Shown here: piece after piece, positions 15,513 through 23,921 of the stretch | Numbering within the stretch: the first letter of the stretch is position 1 | Layout: each line of letters starts with the position of its first letter | Assembly: GCF_004403185.1 (NCBI RefSeq) | Contig: NZ_SOHJ01000001.1 | Coordinates: 2,038-66,037, forward strand | Direction of reading: 5' to 3' | DNA: 64,000 nucleotides | From: Cryobacterium suzukii | GTDB lineage: Bacteria; Actinomycetota; Actinomycetes; Actinomycetales; Microbacteriaceae | Notes under the pieces: model-generated | Told to the model about the DNA's origin: nothing | The model's input: only the letters and a program-made list of their open reading frames with translations | The model's database searches: none | Translations under genes and position numbers: made by a program

Positions 15513-17380
15513 GCGCGATCCGTCGCACCCGTGCCGGTGCGTCGTTCCTCCTGCTCATATCGACAGCGTTCTTCCCACCCGGCCCTGTCTAGATGGTGCG
15601 GTGAGATCGGATTGATCGATGCGTGAGAAATCTTGGGGTGCACGGGAGGCTCATTCGATTCGTTGTCGCCGAGGAGTTCCTCGTGGAGCTTCTCGCCTAC
15701 GCGCAAGCCGGTGTACACGATCGCGATGTCTTTGCCCGACATATTGATCATGCGGCGCGCAACATCCAGTATCTTCACCGGCTCGCCCATGTCGAGGATG
15801 AGCACCTCGGCGGGGCGACCAATGCCACCCGCTTGCACGAGCAGCTGGCAGGCCTCGGGAATCGTCATGAAGTATCGCGTGACATCGGGGTGCGTTATCG
15901 TCAACGGCCCCCCTGCCTCGATGAGCGAGGTGAACGTCGGCAGCATTGAGCCGCGGCTGCCGATTACATTGCCAAAACGAACCGAGACGTATGTCCGCCC
16001 GGTCTCCAGGGCAGCCCACGCCGTGAGCCTCTCGGCCACGCGTTTGGAGTGGCCGAGCACGCTGGAAGGATTCGCGGCCTTGTCGGTTGAGATGTTGACG
16101 AATGTGGTGACGCCGACCGCACGAGCCGCCTCCAAAACGTTGAGCGTGCCGAGCACATTGGTCTTCCATGCTTCGTCGGGATATTGCTCGAGCAGGGGCA
16201 AGTGTTTGAGGGCGGCGGCGTGAAACACCACCTCGGGCTTCCGACCCTCAAAGATGACTTTTAAGGCCGCGGGGTCACGAATGTCCGCCAATACGACATC
16301 GTCGGTATCGAGCAATCCATGTCCCAGAATTGAGATCTGTACACTCTGCAGGCCTGTTTCGTCCCGGTCTAGCATCATGAGCTCGCTGGGGCCGAACTTG
16401 TGAATCTGGCGGCAGAGTTCTGATCCGATGGACCCGCCGGCACCCGTGACCAGCACCCTCTTGCCGGCTAAGTAGCCAGCGATCGATTCGACGTTAGTGT
16501 CAACGGAGTGCCGACCGATGAGATCTTCGATGGAAATATCGCCGAGGTCTTTGAGGCGCGATTTGCCTTCGAGTACATCCTGAAATGGTGGCAGGACCTT
16601 CACCTGAAGCCCTGCGTCAATCGCCGCATCGGTAATATCTCGCAGCAATGCCGCGTCCGCTCTGGCAATCGTCACAATGAGGGTTGTCGCACCGGTGGCT
16701 TTCGCGGCTCCGGCGAGCATGTCCCGGGTACCGAGCACGCGCACGCCATCCAACCAAACGTTTCGCTTCAGGGGGTCATCGTCGATCAGCCCAACCGGGA
16801 GAAATGGCGACTGGCTGTCGGTCTTCATCCGGCGCACGATTACCGCCCCCAGATAGCCAGCACCGTACACGAGAGCCGGGTGGGCACCATCGTTTGGAGC
16901 GAGCGAGCGTTCACCGAGGAGGCGTTTGACGTAGCGCACGCCGCCCATCAATACGAACGCGATAGGAAGTGCGATGACGACGGTGCTGCGCGGAATCTGA
17001 AGCGTCATGCCAAAGACCACGATGGGTGCCCCGAGAACGACCGATACCAACAGTACGGCCCAGAACAGGGCACGCACCTCGGCGAAACTGCCGTAGGCGT
17101 GGCGCCCCCGATAGAGAAAGAACAGCGATCCGACGCCGAACTGCACGACACACGCCGCCACGCACAATGTCAACAGCGGGAGCCAGGATATTGCCGAAAG
17201 GTTGAAATCGTAACGCAGAATCACGGCGAAAATAAGGGCAACGCCCCAGGCAGCATCATCCAGTGCGTACTGCGCACCAAAGCGCACCCAGGGCTTGGCC
17301 CGCCGCAGGGGAAGCGTTTTACCATTAGGGGAATGTTTTATGGGCACGGGACCCCTTTCACGGCTTAACGTACCCCGCAT
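15509..17380 (-). CDS. wbpM: Membrane-bound UDP-GlcNAc 4,6-dehydratase (WbpM/PglF/CapD family)
   Basis: The 623-residue protein is full length. The first 140 residues form four membrane helices, followed by a first Rossmann domain (LVYGAGYLGAVIVRRMK) and the catalytic SDR domain: KRVLVTGAGGSIGSELCRQI, FHAAALKHLPLLEQYP, NISTDKAANPSSVLGHSKRVAE and VRFGNVIGSRGSMLPTF. It makes UDP-2-acetamido-2,6-dideoxy-4-hexulose, the branch point to QuiNAc (by the SDR reductase) or to a 4-amino sugar (by the aminotransferase). The start is uncertain: the ATG at 17380 has GGGGAGG directly abutting it, and a GTG at 17347 has AAAGGGG 4 bases upstream. Confidence 0.92.
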   Translation of the reverse strand: MRGTLSRERGPVPIKHSPNGKTLPLRRAKPWVRFGAQYALDDAAWGVALIFAVILRYDFNLSAISWLPLLTLCVAACVVQFGVGSLFFLYRGRHAYGSFAEVRALFWAVLLVSVVLGAPIVVFGMTLQIPRSTVVIALPIAFVLMGGVRYVKRLLGERSLAPNDGAHPALVYGAGYLGAVIVRRMKTDSQSPFLPVGLIDDDPLKRNVWLDGVRVLGTRDMLAGAAKATGATTLIVTIARADAALLRDITDAAIDAGLQVKVLPPFQDVLEGKSRLKDLGDISIEDLIGRHSVDTNVESIAGYLAGKRVLVTGAGGSIGSELCRQIHKFGPSELMMLDRDETGLQSVQISILGHGLLDTDDVVLADIRDPAALKVIFEGRKPEVVFHAAALKHLPLLEQYPDEAWKTNVLGTLNVLEAARAVGVTTFVNISTDKAANPSSVLGHSKRVAERLTAWAALETGRTYVSVRFGNVIGSRGSMLPTFTSLIEAGGPLTITHPDVTRYFMTIPEACQLLVQAGGIGRPAEVLILDMGEPVKILDVARRMINMSGKDIAIVYTGLRVGEKLHEELLGDNESNEPPVHPKISHASINPISPHHLDRAGWEERCRYEQEERRTGTGATDRA

Positions 17381-17396
17381 CCTCCCCGTTCGGGGG

Positions 17397-18029
17397 CTAG
17401 CGCAAAGCCGTCTTTATTTGGTAAGACGGTCGCGTCACTGTCGCGGACAGGCGAAAGAGCGACAGGACCGACTCGACTGCCGGCACCAGCTGCCGGGCCG
17501 ATTCGGCATACACATCATCGCCGTGAGAATACGGGTCGACCACGTCGTCGTCCTCGGCTAAGGCTGCCAGCGCAACGACACCTCGCTGCGACGCTGCCAG
17601 GTCCCGGAGCGTACAGAAACGGGCCGTGGCATCATGGACGGGCAGTGCAGCCGCTGCGCCAAGATCGGACTCGGTCACGCCGCCGATGAGACGCGCGAAC
17701 TCGCGGATGGTAAAGGTGTAGCGGACGGCGCGTGGCACGAGCTCCGCGACGGCGCGACGATGCTCGCGTGACATCGCGAACACGAGGTTCGCCGCATTGA
17801 TCTGCTGGGCGGTGAGTTTCCGAGCAACATGGCCGGATGGGTCCCCGCCGAACTGATGGGACAGTGCGGCGGCCTGCTCAGTCATCCGCTCCCCGGTCAG
17901 ACCGATCGTCCCGGAACTGGCCACGGAAACGTGTGGCCACTGGGCCAGCCCGGCCCGGAGAAGCTGCTCAGCCATCGGCGATCGACAGATATTGCCCGAA
18001 CAGACCGTGAGGATGGCAAAGTCCACCAT
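17397..18029 (-). CDS. Low-molecular-weight protein tyrosine phosphatase (Wzb-like)
   Basis: The 210-residue protein has the LMW-PTP P-loop TVCSGNICRSPMAEQLLR near its N-terminus (Cys nucleophile and Arg of CX5R) and the general-acid Asp in VVDPYSHG near residue 165. It removes phosphate from the tyrosine-rich tail of the BY-kinase encoded immediately upstream, a cycle that controls polymer export and length. The two genes overlap by TGATG at 18029. It is longer than the usual 150 residues, with extra sequence in the middle (residues 100-150). The next gene begins only 16 bp downstream. Confidence 0.9.
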   Translation of the reverse strand: MVDFAILTVCSGNICRSPMAEQLLRAGLAQWPHVSVASSGTIGLTGERMTEQAAALSHQFGGDPSGHVARKLTAQQINAANLVFAMSREHRRAVAELVPRAVRYTFTIREFARLIGGVTESDLGAAAALPVHDATARFCTLRDLAASQRGVVALAALAEDDDVVDPYSHGDDVYAESARQLVPAVESVLSLFRLSATVTRPSYQIKTALR

Positions 18030-19492
18030 CAGCCGCGTCTGCGATTCATTTTGTGGAGTCGCCGATGCGTCTTGTGCCCTCCCCGATGGTCCTGGATCGC
18101 CTCGACGGGGAGAGGGTCACTATCGCCGTGACGGGTGCCGTAGGTGTACGAGCCGTAACCATACGTGCCCTGACCCTTGCCAGGAAGCATGGTGATGATC
18201 ACGCCCACCAAGTGGCTGTCCACGCGCTCAAGTGCGCGCACCGCGGCGGCCAGCTCAGTGCGCGTCGTGCGCCCGGAGGCCACCACCATCAGTGCGCCAC
18301 CGCACAGCTTGCTCAGCACCGCAGCATCCGTGACCAAGAGCAGCGGCGTCGCATCCACGAGCACAATGTCGAACTGCTCCGTCAGAGTTGCCAGCAGACG
18401 AACCATGGCAGCGGAGCCGAGAATCTCACTGGGATTCGGTGGCACGCGACCACTGGGCAACACAAACAGCTCTCCCGTGCCCCATTTCTGAAGGACGTCA
18501 GCAAGTTTGGCTCGACCGATGAGCACATCGGTGAGTCCGACGCCGCCCTCGATTTCCATGTAGTGAGCCAAGCGGGACTTCCGCAGGTCTCCATCGACCA
18601 GGGCGACTCGCGCCCCCGTCTCCGCCAGCGCGATGGCCAAGTTGGCGACCGTCGTACTCTTACCCTCGGCGGGAATTGAGCTTGTGACGACAAAACTGCG
18701 CGGACCGCCTTCGACACTGACAAACTGCAGGTTGGTACGAAGGGTTCGGAAGGATTCTGCCAGTGCATTCTTCGGGTCGGCGTGCACCACCAGCGGGCGT
18801 TTCTTGACCTCGGGGTCGAAGGTGATGGCACCGAGCATTGGCGCGTCGGTGACAACCTCAATGTCGCGCAGACCACGAATACGCGTGTCGAGCACGCTGC
18901 GCAGAATGGCGATGCCGCATCCGATCGCCAGACCGACCACCAGGCCAATCGCAAGGTTCAACGGGACCTTCGGGCTGGTCGGCAGCCGCGGTACGAGCGC
19001 GGGCTGGATGGTCTCGATCTTGACCGGGCTGGCCTCTTCTCCATCCAGCTTTTCCAGCTGGTCGACCACAATTCGGCCAAAATTCTTTCCAACGGAGTTC
19101 GCGATTTCAGCCGCGAGCACCGGATCTTCATTGGTCACCTTTATGTCGATAAGGACGGTATCGAGGGGGGATGAGGCATCGATCGTCAGCGCGAGCTGAG
19201 CCGCTGTGAGATTGAGGTTTAATTCGTCAATGACATCGTCCAGCACGACGGCGCTGTTGACGACTTCGACATACGAGGTCACCGCCTGGCGGGCGAAGGT
19301 CGTGCCCTGCGCCAGCTCGGTGGTGCCGCCACTTGCTGCCGTCCGGACCGAGACGTAAAGTCGAGTGGAAGCGACGTACTGGGGAGTGGTGATGAAGGAC
19401 AATGCCGCCCCGCCGGCGATACCCAGCAGGGTGCAAACGGTGATGAGGATCCAGCTCGTTCGGAAAGTCCTGAGGAAGTCTTTCAGTTCCAC
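18029..19492 (-). CDS. Polysaccharide co-polymerase fused to tyrosine autokinase (Wzc/CapAB-like)
   Basis: The 487-residue protein starts at GTG 19492, with GGAGG 7 bases upstream. Residues 1-190 are a Wzz-type domain with two membrane helices (near residues 12-35 and 170-190). The kinase domain has Walker A (SIPAEGKST), Walker A' (VALVDGDLRKSR) and Walker B (FDIVLVDATPLL). The tail near residue 445 holds clustered tyrosines (GTYGYGSYTYGTRHG), the expected autophosphorylation sites. It controls polymer length and export and is reversed by the downstream phosphatase. First gene of a 14-gene leftward operon that runs to 2873. A TTG at 19519 is an alternative start. Confidence 0.93.
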   Translation of the reverse strand: MELKDFLRTFRTSWILITVCTLLGIAGGAALSFITTPQYVASTRLYVSVRTAASGGTTELAQGTTFARQAVTSYVEVVNSAVVLDDVIDELNLNLTAAQLALTIDASSPLDTVLIDIKVTNEDPVLAAEIANSVGKNFGRIVVDQLEKLDGEEASPVKIETIQPALVPRLPTSPKVPLNLAIGLVVGLAIGCGIAILRSVLDTRIRGLRDIEVVTDAPMLGAITFDPEVKKRPLVVHADPKNALAESFRTLRTNLQFVSVEGGPRSFVVTSSIPAEGKSTTVANLAIALAETGARVALVDGDLRKSRLAHYMEIEGGVGLTDVLIGRAKLADVLQKWGTGELFVLPSGRVPPNPSEILGSAAMVRLLATLTEQFDIVLVDATPLLLVTDAAVLSKLCGGALMVVASGRTTRTELAAAVRALERVDSHLVGVIITMLPGKGQGTYGYGSYTYGTRHGDSDPLPVEAIQDHRGGHKTHRRLHKMNRRRG

Positions 19493-19546
19493 GCGGCAGC
19501 CTCCGATGGGTACACTCAACAGCGATACAACTGAAAGAAATCCTCA

Positions 19547-19577
19547 CTATATAGCGACAGGCGCCAAATAGCGACAC
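19547..19577 (-). promoter_or_regulatory. Candidate operon promoter with a 9-bp direct repeat upstream of wzc
   Basis: On the minus strand two copies of TGTCGCTAT are separated by TTGGCGCC (period 17), the second running into TATAGTG, a -10-like element about 55 bp before the GTG. The same TATAGTG and TGTCG words occur in the opposite-facing promoter region at 243-272. The direct repeat may be an activator site or a duplicated promoter element. Confidence 0.45.
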
Positions 19578-19620
19578 CTCCGCGACGCCCAAATCTTCAC
19601 GCTGCGCGGGTGCACGCTTG

Positions 19621-20412
19621 TTATCGACTGCCGCCTGCGAGGGAGCTCTGCATGCCGCGGATGCGACGGGCGAGTTCGGCTGCGGTGTCACCAACACGTT
19701 CGGCGAGCACCGACCGGTCGGCCTCGGGGATGTTTTCCTGCGGAAAGGTGACCGCGATGGCCGCGGCGGGCCAGCCGGCGTGGTCGCGCACCGCGACAGC
19801 GACGGATGCCATCCCCGCGGTGATCTCGCCGTCTTCGAGGGCGAAGCCATCCGTTTGCACGCGCGCAAGCAGCCGCCGCAGCTCGGTCGAGTTCTTCGGC
19901 CCCTGGCCATTGCGGGTAGAGAACGCTGCAGCATTGGGATAGAGCGCTCGCAGCTGGGCCGCCGGCAGTGCGGCCAGGAGTGCCCGCCCGCTCGCGGTGA
20001 GGTGACTGGGCAGACGCACGCCGACATCCGTCACCAGCGACGGCCGACGCGGGGCGCGTTCCTCGACCAGATAAATCACGTCACGGCCGTGCAGCACGAC
20101 AAGGTGCGCACTCTCGCCGAGCCGATCGACGAGCTGCGCGATGAGCGGACGGCCCAGGTGCGAGAGCGGCTCCTGCCGTGAGAACCCCGTGCTCAGTTCG
20201 AACGCGGCGACCCCCAGACCGTAGCGACGTTCCTCCGGCAAATGCACCACAAAACCCCGCTCGGTAAGCACCGCGAGGAGTTGGTATACCGTCGAGCGCG
20301 GCAGGCCAAGGGACGTCGCGAGGGTGACAGCCGGCACCGGGCCGCGCTGAGTCGCCAGATGCGACAGTATGCGCAAAGCGCTATCCGCTGCGGGAACCTT
20401 CGACCGTGTCAT
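19621..20412 (-). CDS. IclR family transcriptional regulator
   Basis: The 263-residue protein has an N-terminal winged HTH (ALRILSHLATQRGPVPAVTLATSLGLPRSTVYQLLAVLTERGFV, residues 12-60) and a C-terminal IclR effector domain (SHLTASGRALLAALP, then GMASVAVAVRDHAGWPAAAIAVTFP). It is divergent from histidine ammonia-lyase, with about 100 bp between the starts containing a perfect inverted repeat. It most likely controls that gene in response to histidine or its product urocanate; this is inferred from position only. Confidence 0.9.
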   Translation of the reverse strand: MTRSKVPAADSALRILSHLATQRGPVPAVTLATSLGLPRSTVYQLLAVLTERGFVVHLPEERRYGLGVAAFELSTGFSRQEPLSHLGRPLIAQLVDRLGESAHLVVLHGRDVIYLVEERAPRRPSLVTDVGVRLPSHLTASGRALLAALPAAQLRALYPNAAAFSTRNGQGPKNSTELRRLLARVQTDGFALEDGEITAGMASVAVAVRDHAGWPAAAIAVTFPQENIPEADRSVLAERVGDTAAELARRIRGMQSSLAGGSR

Positions 20413-20442
20413 CTGCTCGCCTCGGCTGTGACCAAAACACGT

Positions 20443-20462
20443 CTGTCCGAGATCCCGGACAG
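20443..20462. promoter_or_regulatory. Inverted repeat CTGTCCG-N6-CGGACAG between iclR and hutH
   Basis: Perfect 7-bp arms with a 6-bp spacer, centred in the divergent region. This is a good candidate operator for the adjacent IclR regulator, placed to act on both genes. Confidence 0.55.
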
Positions 20463-20513
20463 AAAGAGTCTATCTGTTGACCGCCGGACCGCTCCTTGGT
20501 GTCGAATCGAAGT

Positions 20514-22055
20514 ATGACTCCCTCCAACGAATTCGTCACCGTCGGCACCGGACCGGTTTCCTTCGAGGACGTGGTCGCGGTCGCCCGCCGCGACGCCCGG
20601 ATCGTGCTCGAACCGCAGTCGCTCGCTGGCGTCGACGCGACTCGACGGATCATCGACTCCCTCGCCGAAGACGCCGACCCGCACTACGGAATCTCCACCG
20701 GTTTCGGCGCCCTCGCCACGACCTTCATCACCCCCGACCGTCGCGCACAGCTACAGGCAAGCCTCGTGCGTTCACACGCCGCCGGCAGCGGCCCCGAAGT
20801 CGAACGCGAGGTCGTGCGCGCCCTTATGTTGTTGCGCCTGTCGACTCTGATGACCGGGCGAACCGGGGTTCGGCCGGCCACCGCCGAAACCTACGCCGCC
20901 GTACTGAACGCGCAGATCACCCCGGTCGTGCACGAATACGGATCGCTCGGCTGCTCCGGCGACCTCGCCCCGCTCGCGCACTGCGCCCTCGTCGTGATGG
21001 GCGAGGGACAGGCGCGGGATGCGACCGGTACCCTGCTCGGCGGAGGCGACGCCCTCGCCGCAGCCGGAATCGCGCCCGTCGTACTCGCCGAGAAGGAGGG
21101 CCTCGCCCTGATCAACGGCACAGACGGCATGCTCGGCATGCTCGTGCTCGCCCTCGATGACCTGGCCCGCCTGCTCACCACCGCCGACATCGCCGCGGCG
21201 ATGAGCGTTGAAGCCCTGCTCGGAACGGATGCCGCATTCGCGGCCGATCTGCAGCAGCTGCGACCCCAGCTCGGCCAGGCCGACAGCGCCGCGAACCTAC
21301 GCCGGCTGCTGCACGGCTCCGCACTGCTCGCGAGCCATGCCGGCCCGGAAGATACGTCGGTGCAGGACGCCTACTCGTTGCGTTGCGCCCCGCAGGTGCA
21401 CGGCGCCGCTCGGGACACTGCCGCCCACGCCGCCCTCGTCGCCGGTCGCGAACTGGCCAGCGCCATCGACAACCCGGTCGTCACCGTCGACGGGCGCGTC
21501 TCCTCCAACGGGAACTTTCACGGCGCCCCACTCGGCTACGTGCTCGACTTTCTCGCCATAGCGTCGGCGGATGTCGCGAGCATGAGTGAGCGACGCACCG
21601 ACCGTCACCTCGATGCAAGCCGCAGCAAGGGCCTGCCACCGTTTCTCGCGCACGAGGTGGGCGTGGACTCCGGGCTCATGATCGCGCAATACACGGCGGC
21701 CGGCATCGTGTCGGAGCTGAAGCGCCTCGCCGCGCCGGCATCCGTTGATTCGATTCCCTCCTCGGCGATGCAGGAGGACCACGTCTCGATGGGCTGGCAC
21801 GCAGCGCGTAAGCTTCGCCGTTCGCTCGACGGACTCGGCCGGGTGCTCGCGATCGAAATCATGACCGCCGCGCGATCGCTCGACCTGAGGGCGCCGCTCA
21901 CCCCGGCTGCGGCGACCGGAGCGGTGCGCGACCTCGTGCGCACCGTCGCTGCAGGCCCCGGGCACGACCGCTTTCTCTCCCCCGAAATCGAAGGCGTTGT
22001 GGGTCTCGTGGTGTCGGGCGCGGTGTGCTTGGCTGCCGGATCCGGATTGGCATAA
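20514..22055 (+). CDS. hutH: Histidine ammonia-lyase
   Basis: The 513-residue protein has the normal HAL length and fold markers: YGISTGFGALATTFI, SLVRSHAAGSG (the His typical of histidine rather than phenylalanine or tyrosine lyases), QEDHVSMGWHA, and SERRTDRHLD. It deaminates L-histidine to urocanate using the self-made MIO cofactor. The MIO triad, residues 147-149, is Cys-Ser-Gly instead of the usual Ala-Ser-Gly. The ATG at 20514 is preferred over an upstream TTG. No hutU, hutI or hutG lies next to it, so the rest of the pathway is elsewhere or absent. The IclR gene is divergent. Confidence 0.93.
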   Translation: MTPSNEFVTVGTGPVSFEDVVAVARRDARIVLEPQSLAGVDATRRIIDSLAEDADPHYGISTGFGALATTFITPDRRAQLQASLVRSHAAGSGPEVEREVVRALMLLRLSTLMTGRTGVRPATAETYAAVLNAQITPVVHEYGSLGCSGDLAPLAHCALVVMGEGQARDATGTLLGGGDALAAAGIAPVVLAEKEGLALINGTDGMLGMLVLALDDLARLLTTADIAAAMSVEALLGTDAAFAADLQQLRPQLGQADSAANLRRLLHGSALLASHAGPEDTSVQDAYSLRCAPQVHGAARDTAAHAALVAGRELASAIDNPVVTVDGRVSSNGNFHGAPLGYVLDFLAIASADVASMSERRTDRHLDASRSKGLPPFLAHEVGVDSGLMIAQYTAAGIVSELKRLAAPASVDSIPSSAMQEDHVSMGWHAARKLRRSLDGLGRVLAIEIMTAARSLDLRAPLTPAAATGAVRDLVRTVAAGPGHDRFLSPEIEGVVGLVVSGAVCLAAGSGLA

Positions 22056-22190
22056 AATTCGGCAAACCTTATAGCGACCTTGCACAACGCCTCCAACCCG
22101 TTGTAAGCACTGCGGCACCGTGCCATACTTGCGCCACGCTGGCCCGCCCGAGCCGCGTAAATCCATTACCCGAATGGATCAGGTGCCTCA

Positions 22191-23849
22191 ATGTTGCTAC
22201 CCGCCGCCCGCCGTCACACCGTTCGGCTTGGGCGCGCGAGACCACAGCGTCGGGCGCCGCGGGGCGCCACAGGTTGGCTGGTAGCGGTCGTCATCATGTC
22301 ACTCGCGCTGTTCGGCGCACCGGTCGCGGCGAGCGCCGACGAGGTGCCCGTCGGCTCCCCCGCGAGCCCAGCACCAATCGCGACGGCGGAGCCGACCCCC
22401 ACCGCAACGCCTACGCCTACGCCTACGCCAACGCCAACGCCTACGCCTGAACCGTCGACCACACCCACGCTCGAACCCGCACCCACGCCCGAACCAGCAC
22501 TTGAGCCAATCGCCAGCCCTGCCCCACAACCGACAGCGGAACCGGCACCGGACGTCGAGTCCACACCCACACCAACACCAACACCCCTCCTAACGGAGGA
22601 CCCCGCGCCGGAGCCAAGTGACGGCCCCATCCCGCCGGTGCCTGAAACCCCGCAACCAACCATTGAACCGACTGTCGATCCGGTTCCGGTCGCACCCACC
22701 GATTCCGTGGCGGCGGCTCAAGAAGCAGCCGCGACATCCGCTCAAGCGACGGCGACCGCCCGGGCGGCTGCTGCGCGAGCGCTCGCCGAACAGCGTGCCG
22801 CAGCAGAGCAGGTTGCAGCCCACCGCACTGCCGCCCAGGAACTCAGCATGGACCGGGCCGCAGCGCTGGCGACGGCCCTCACCCACTCCCAAACCACACA
22901 AGCCGCCCTCGACACCGCTCGCGGCGACCTGGAAGCAACCCGAGCAAGCCAGACGATCGCGCAGGGCCGCGCCACTCTCGTTCACCGCCTGGCCGTTGAG
23001 GCCTCGCAGCAAGCGAGCGTCTCCACCCGCAGCTTCGCCGTGCTCGCGCGCAAGCTCGCCCAACAACAAAACGGGGCCGGAATCGCCGATGTCTTTCTCG
23101 GCGGGCACTCGCTCGGCAACGTGCTCGACCAACTCAGCACGCTCGACCAGCTGGACCGCGTGACCGACAACATCGAGACGATCAAAGCCCAGGCCGAAGC
23201 GGACCAGGCGCGAGCAGACAAGCTGAGCCAGCAGGACACCGAGACGCGCGCCGCTGCGAGCTCAGTGCCGGTCGACGCGAGCCAGGCGACGCTCGACGCG
23301 GCCTCAAGCGACTTTGAGACGGCGAGTCTGGCGCTGGTCACCGCAGCATCGCAGGCGGCGAACGCCGCCGCAACCCTGGCAGCGCTCGATCTGCGCCCGA
23401 TCATTCGCACCGACGTCGGCCAGCTTGGCGAGCAGGGTTGGGCCAACCCCGTGCACGGTGCAATAACGGATACCTACGGACCACGCCCGATACGCCCGCT
23501 CCCCGGAGTCGGCGCGTTCCACTACGGCACCGACATCGGGGCGGGCTGTCGGGCACCCGTCTTTGCAGCCACGTCCGGAATCGTGCGGGCAGCGAGCTCC
23601 GTAGGGAGTTACGGCAATTGGATCCTGATCGACCACGGGGAAGGCGTGCAGACGGGCTACGCCCACCTCACCAGCGGTGAAACCCTGGTCGCTGCCGGCG
23701 ATCGGGTCACCGCTGGCCAGCAAATTGGCAGCGTCGGCAGTACCGGTCTGTCCACCGGCTGCCACTCCCACCTCGAGGTACGGGTCGACGGCGTGCGCAT
23801 CGACCCGCAGACATTCTTTCTGAACCGCAGCGTCGTTCTCGGCGGCTGA
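22191..23849 (+). CDS. Secreted M23 family peptidase with Thr-Pro-rich spacer and coiled coil
   Basis: The 552-residue protein has a long signal peptide (hydrophobic WLVAVVIMSLALFGAPVAASA, residues 29-48), a Thr/Pro/Glu-rich spacer (residues 50-165), an alanine-rich coiled coil (170-400) and a C-terminal LytM domain. The latter carries HYGTDIGAGC (His and Asp zinc ligands) and GCHSHLEVRVDG (HxH). The layout matches EnvC/NlpD-like or DIP1281-like cell-wall hydrolases or activators; both zinc motifs appear intact, suggesting catalysis. An AGGTG site precedes the ATG. The upstream gap has a TATAGCGAC word (22070-22078) also seen at the wzc promoter. Confidence 0.9.
   Translation: MLLPAARRHTVRLGRARPQRRAPRGATGWLVAVVIMSLALFGAPVAASADEVPVGSPASPAPIATAEPTPTATPTPTPTPTPTPTPEPSTTPTLEPAPTPEPALEPIASPAPQPTAEPAPDVESTPTPTPTPLLTEDPAPEPSDGPIPPVPETPQPTIEPTVDPVPVAPTDSVAAAQEAAATSAQATATARAAAARALAEQRAAAEQVAAHRTAAQELSMDRAAALATALTHSQTTQAALDTARGDLEATRASQTIAQGRATLVHRLAVEASQQASVSTRSFAVLARKLAQQQNGAGIADVFLGGHSLGNVLDQLSTLDQLDRVTDNIETIKAQAEADQARADKLSQQDTETRAAASSVPVDASQATLDAASSDFETASLALVTAASQAANAAATLAALDLRPIIRTDVGQLGEQGWANPVHGAITDTYGPRPIRPLPGVGAFHYGTDIGAGCRAPVFAATSGIVRAASSVGSYGNWILIDHGEGVQTGYAHLTSGETLVAAGDRVTAGQQIGSVGSTGLSTGCHSHLEVRVDGVRIDPQTFFLNRSVVLGG
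22407..22448 (+). repeat. Seven tandem ACGCCT/ACGCCA hexamers coding (Thr-Pro)7
   Basis: Units are ACGCCT x3, ACGCCA x2, ACGCCT x2, all in frame with the peptidase gene. Gain or loss of units keeps the reading frame and changes the length of the spacer between signal peptide and coiled coil. Confidence 0.9.
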
Positions 23850-23864
23850 AGCACGGCGCATCCG

Positions 23865-23895
23865 CCCGAACTTGCGGGTCCCTGAAAAAACAGGG
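23865..23895. terminator. Two small hairpins between convergent genes
   Basis: CCCG-N6-CGGG (23865-23878) is followed directly by CCCTG-aaaaaa-CAGGG (23880-23895). They lie between the ends of the M23 peptidase gene and the convergent RND gene. Neither has a clear T-run, so strength is uncertain. Confidence 0.45.
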
Positions 23896-23921
23896 CGGGA
23901 CAGGGTCCGATTGGGGTGAAT

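Noticed and set aside
20514-22055. Tyrosine or phenylalanine ammonia-lyase
   Set aside because: The specificity motif SHAAG with His and the QEDHVSM segment are those of histidine ammonia-lyase.
21297-22166. 289-residue antisense frame over hutH
   Set aside because: Shadow of a strongly supported enzyme gene.
22056-22190. ydaO-type c-di-AMP riboswitch before the M23 peptidase
   Set aside because: Such riboswitches often precede cell-wall hydrolases in actinobacteria, but I could not match the conserved core, and the gap is short.
22395-22600. CRISPR-like repeat array
   Set aside because: The repeats are hexamers coding Thr-Pro within a gene, without spacers.
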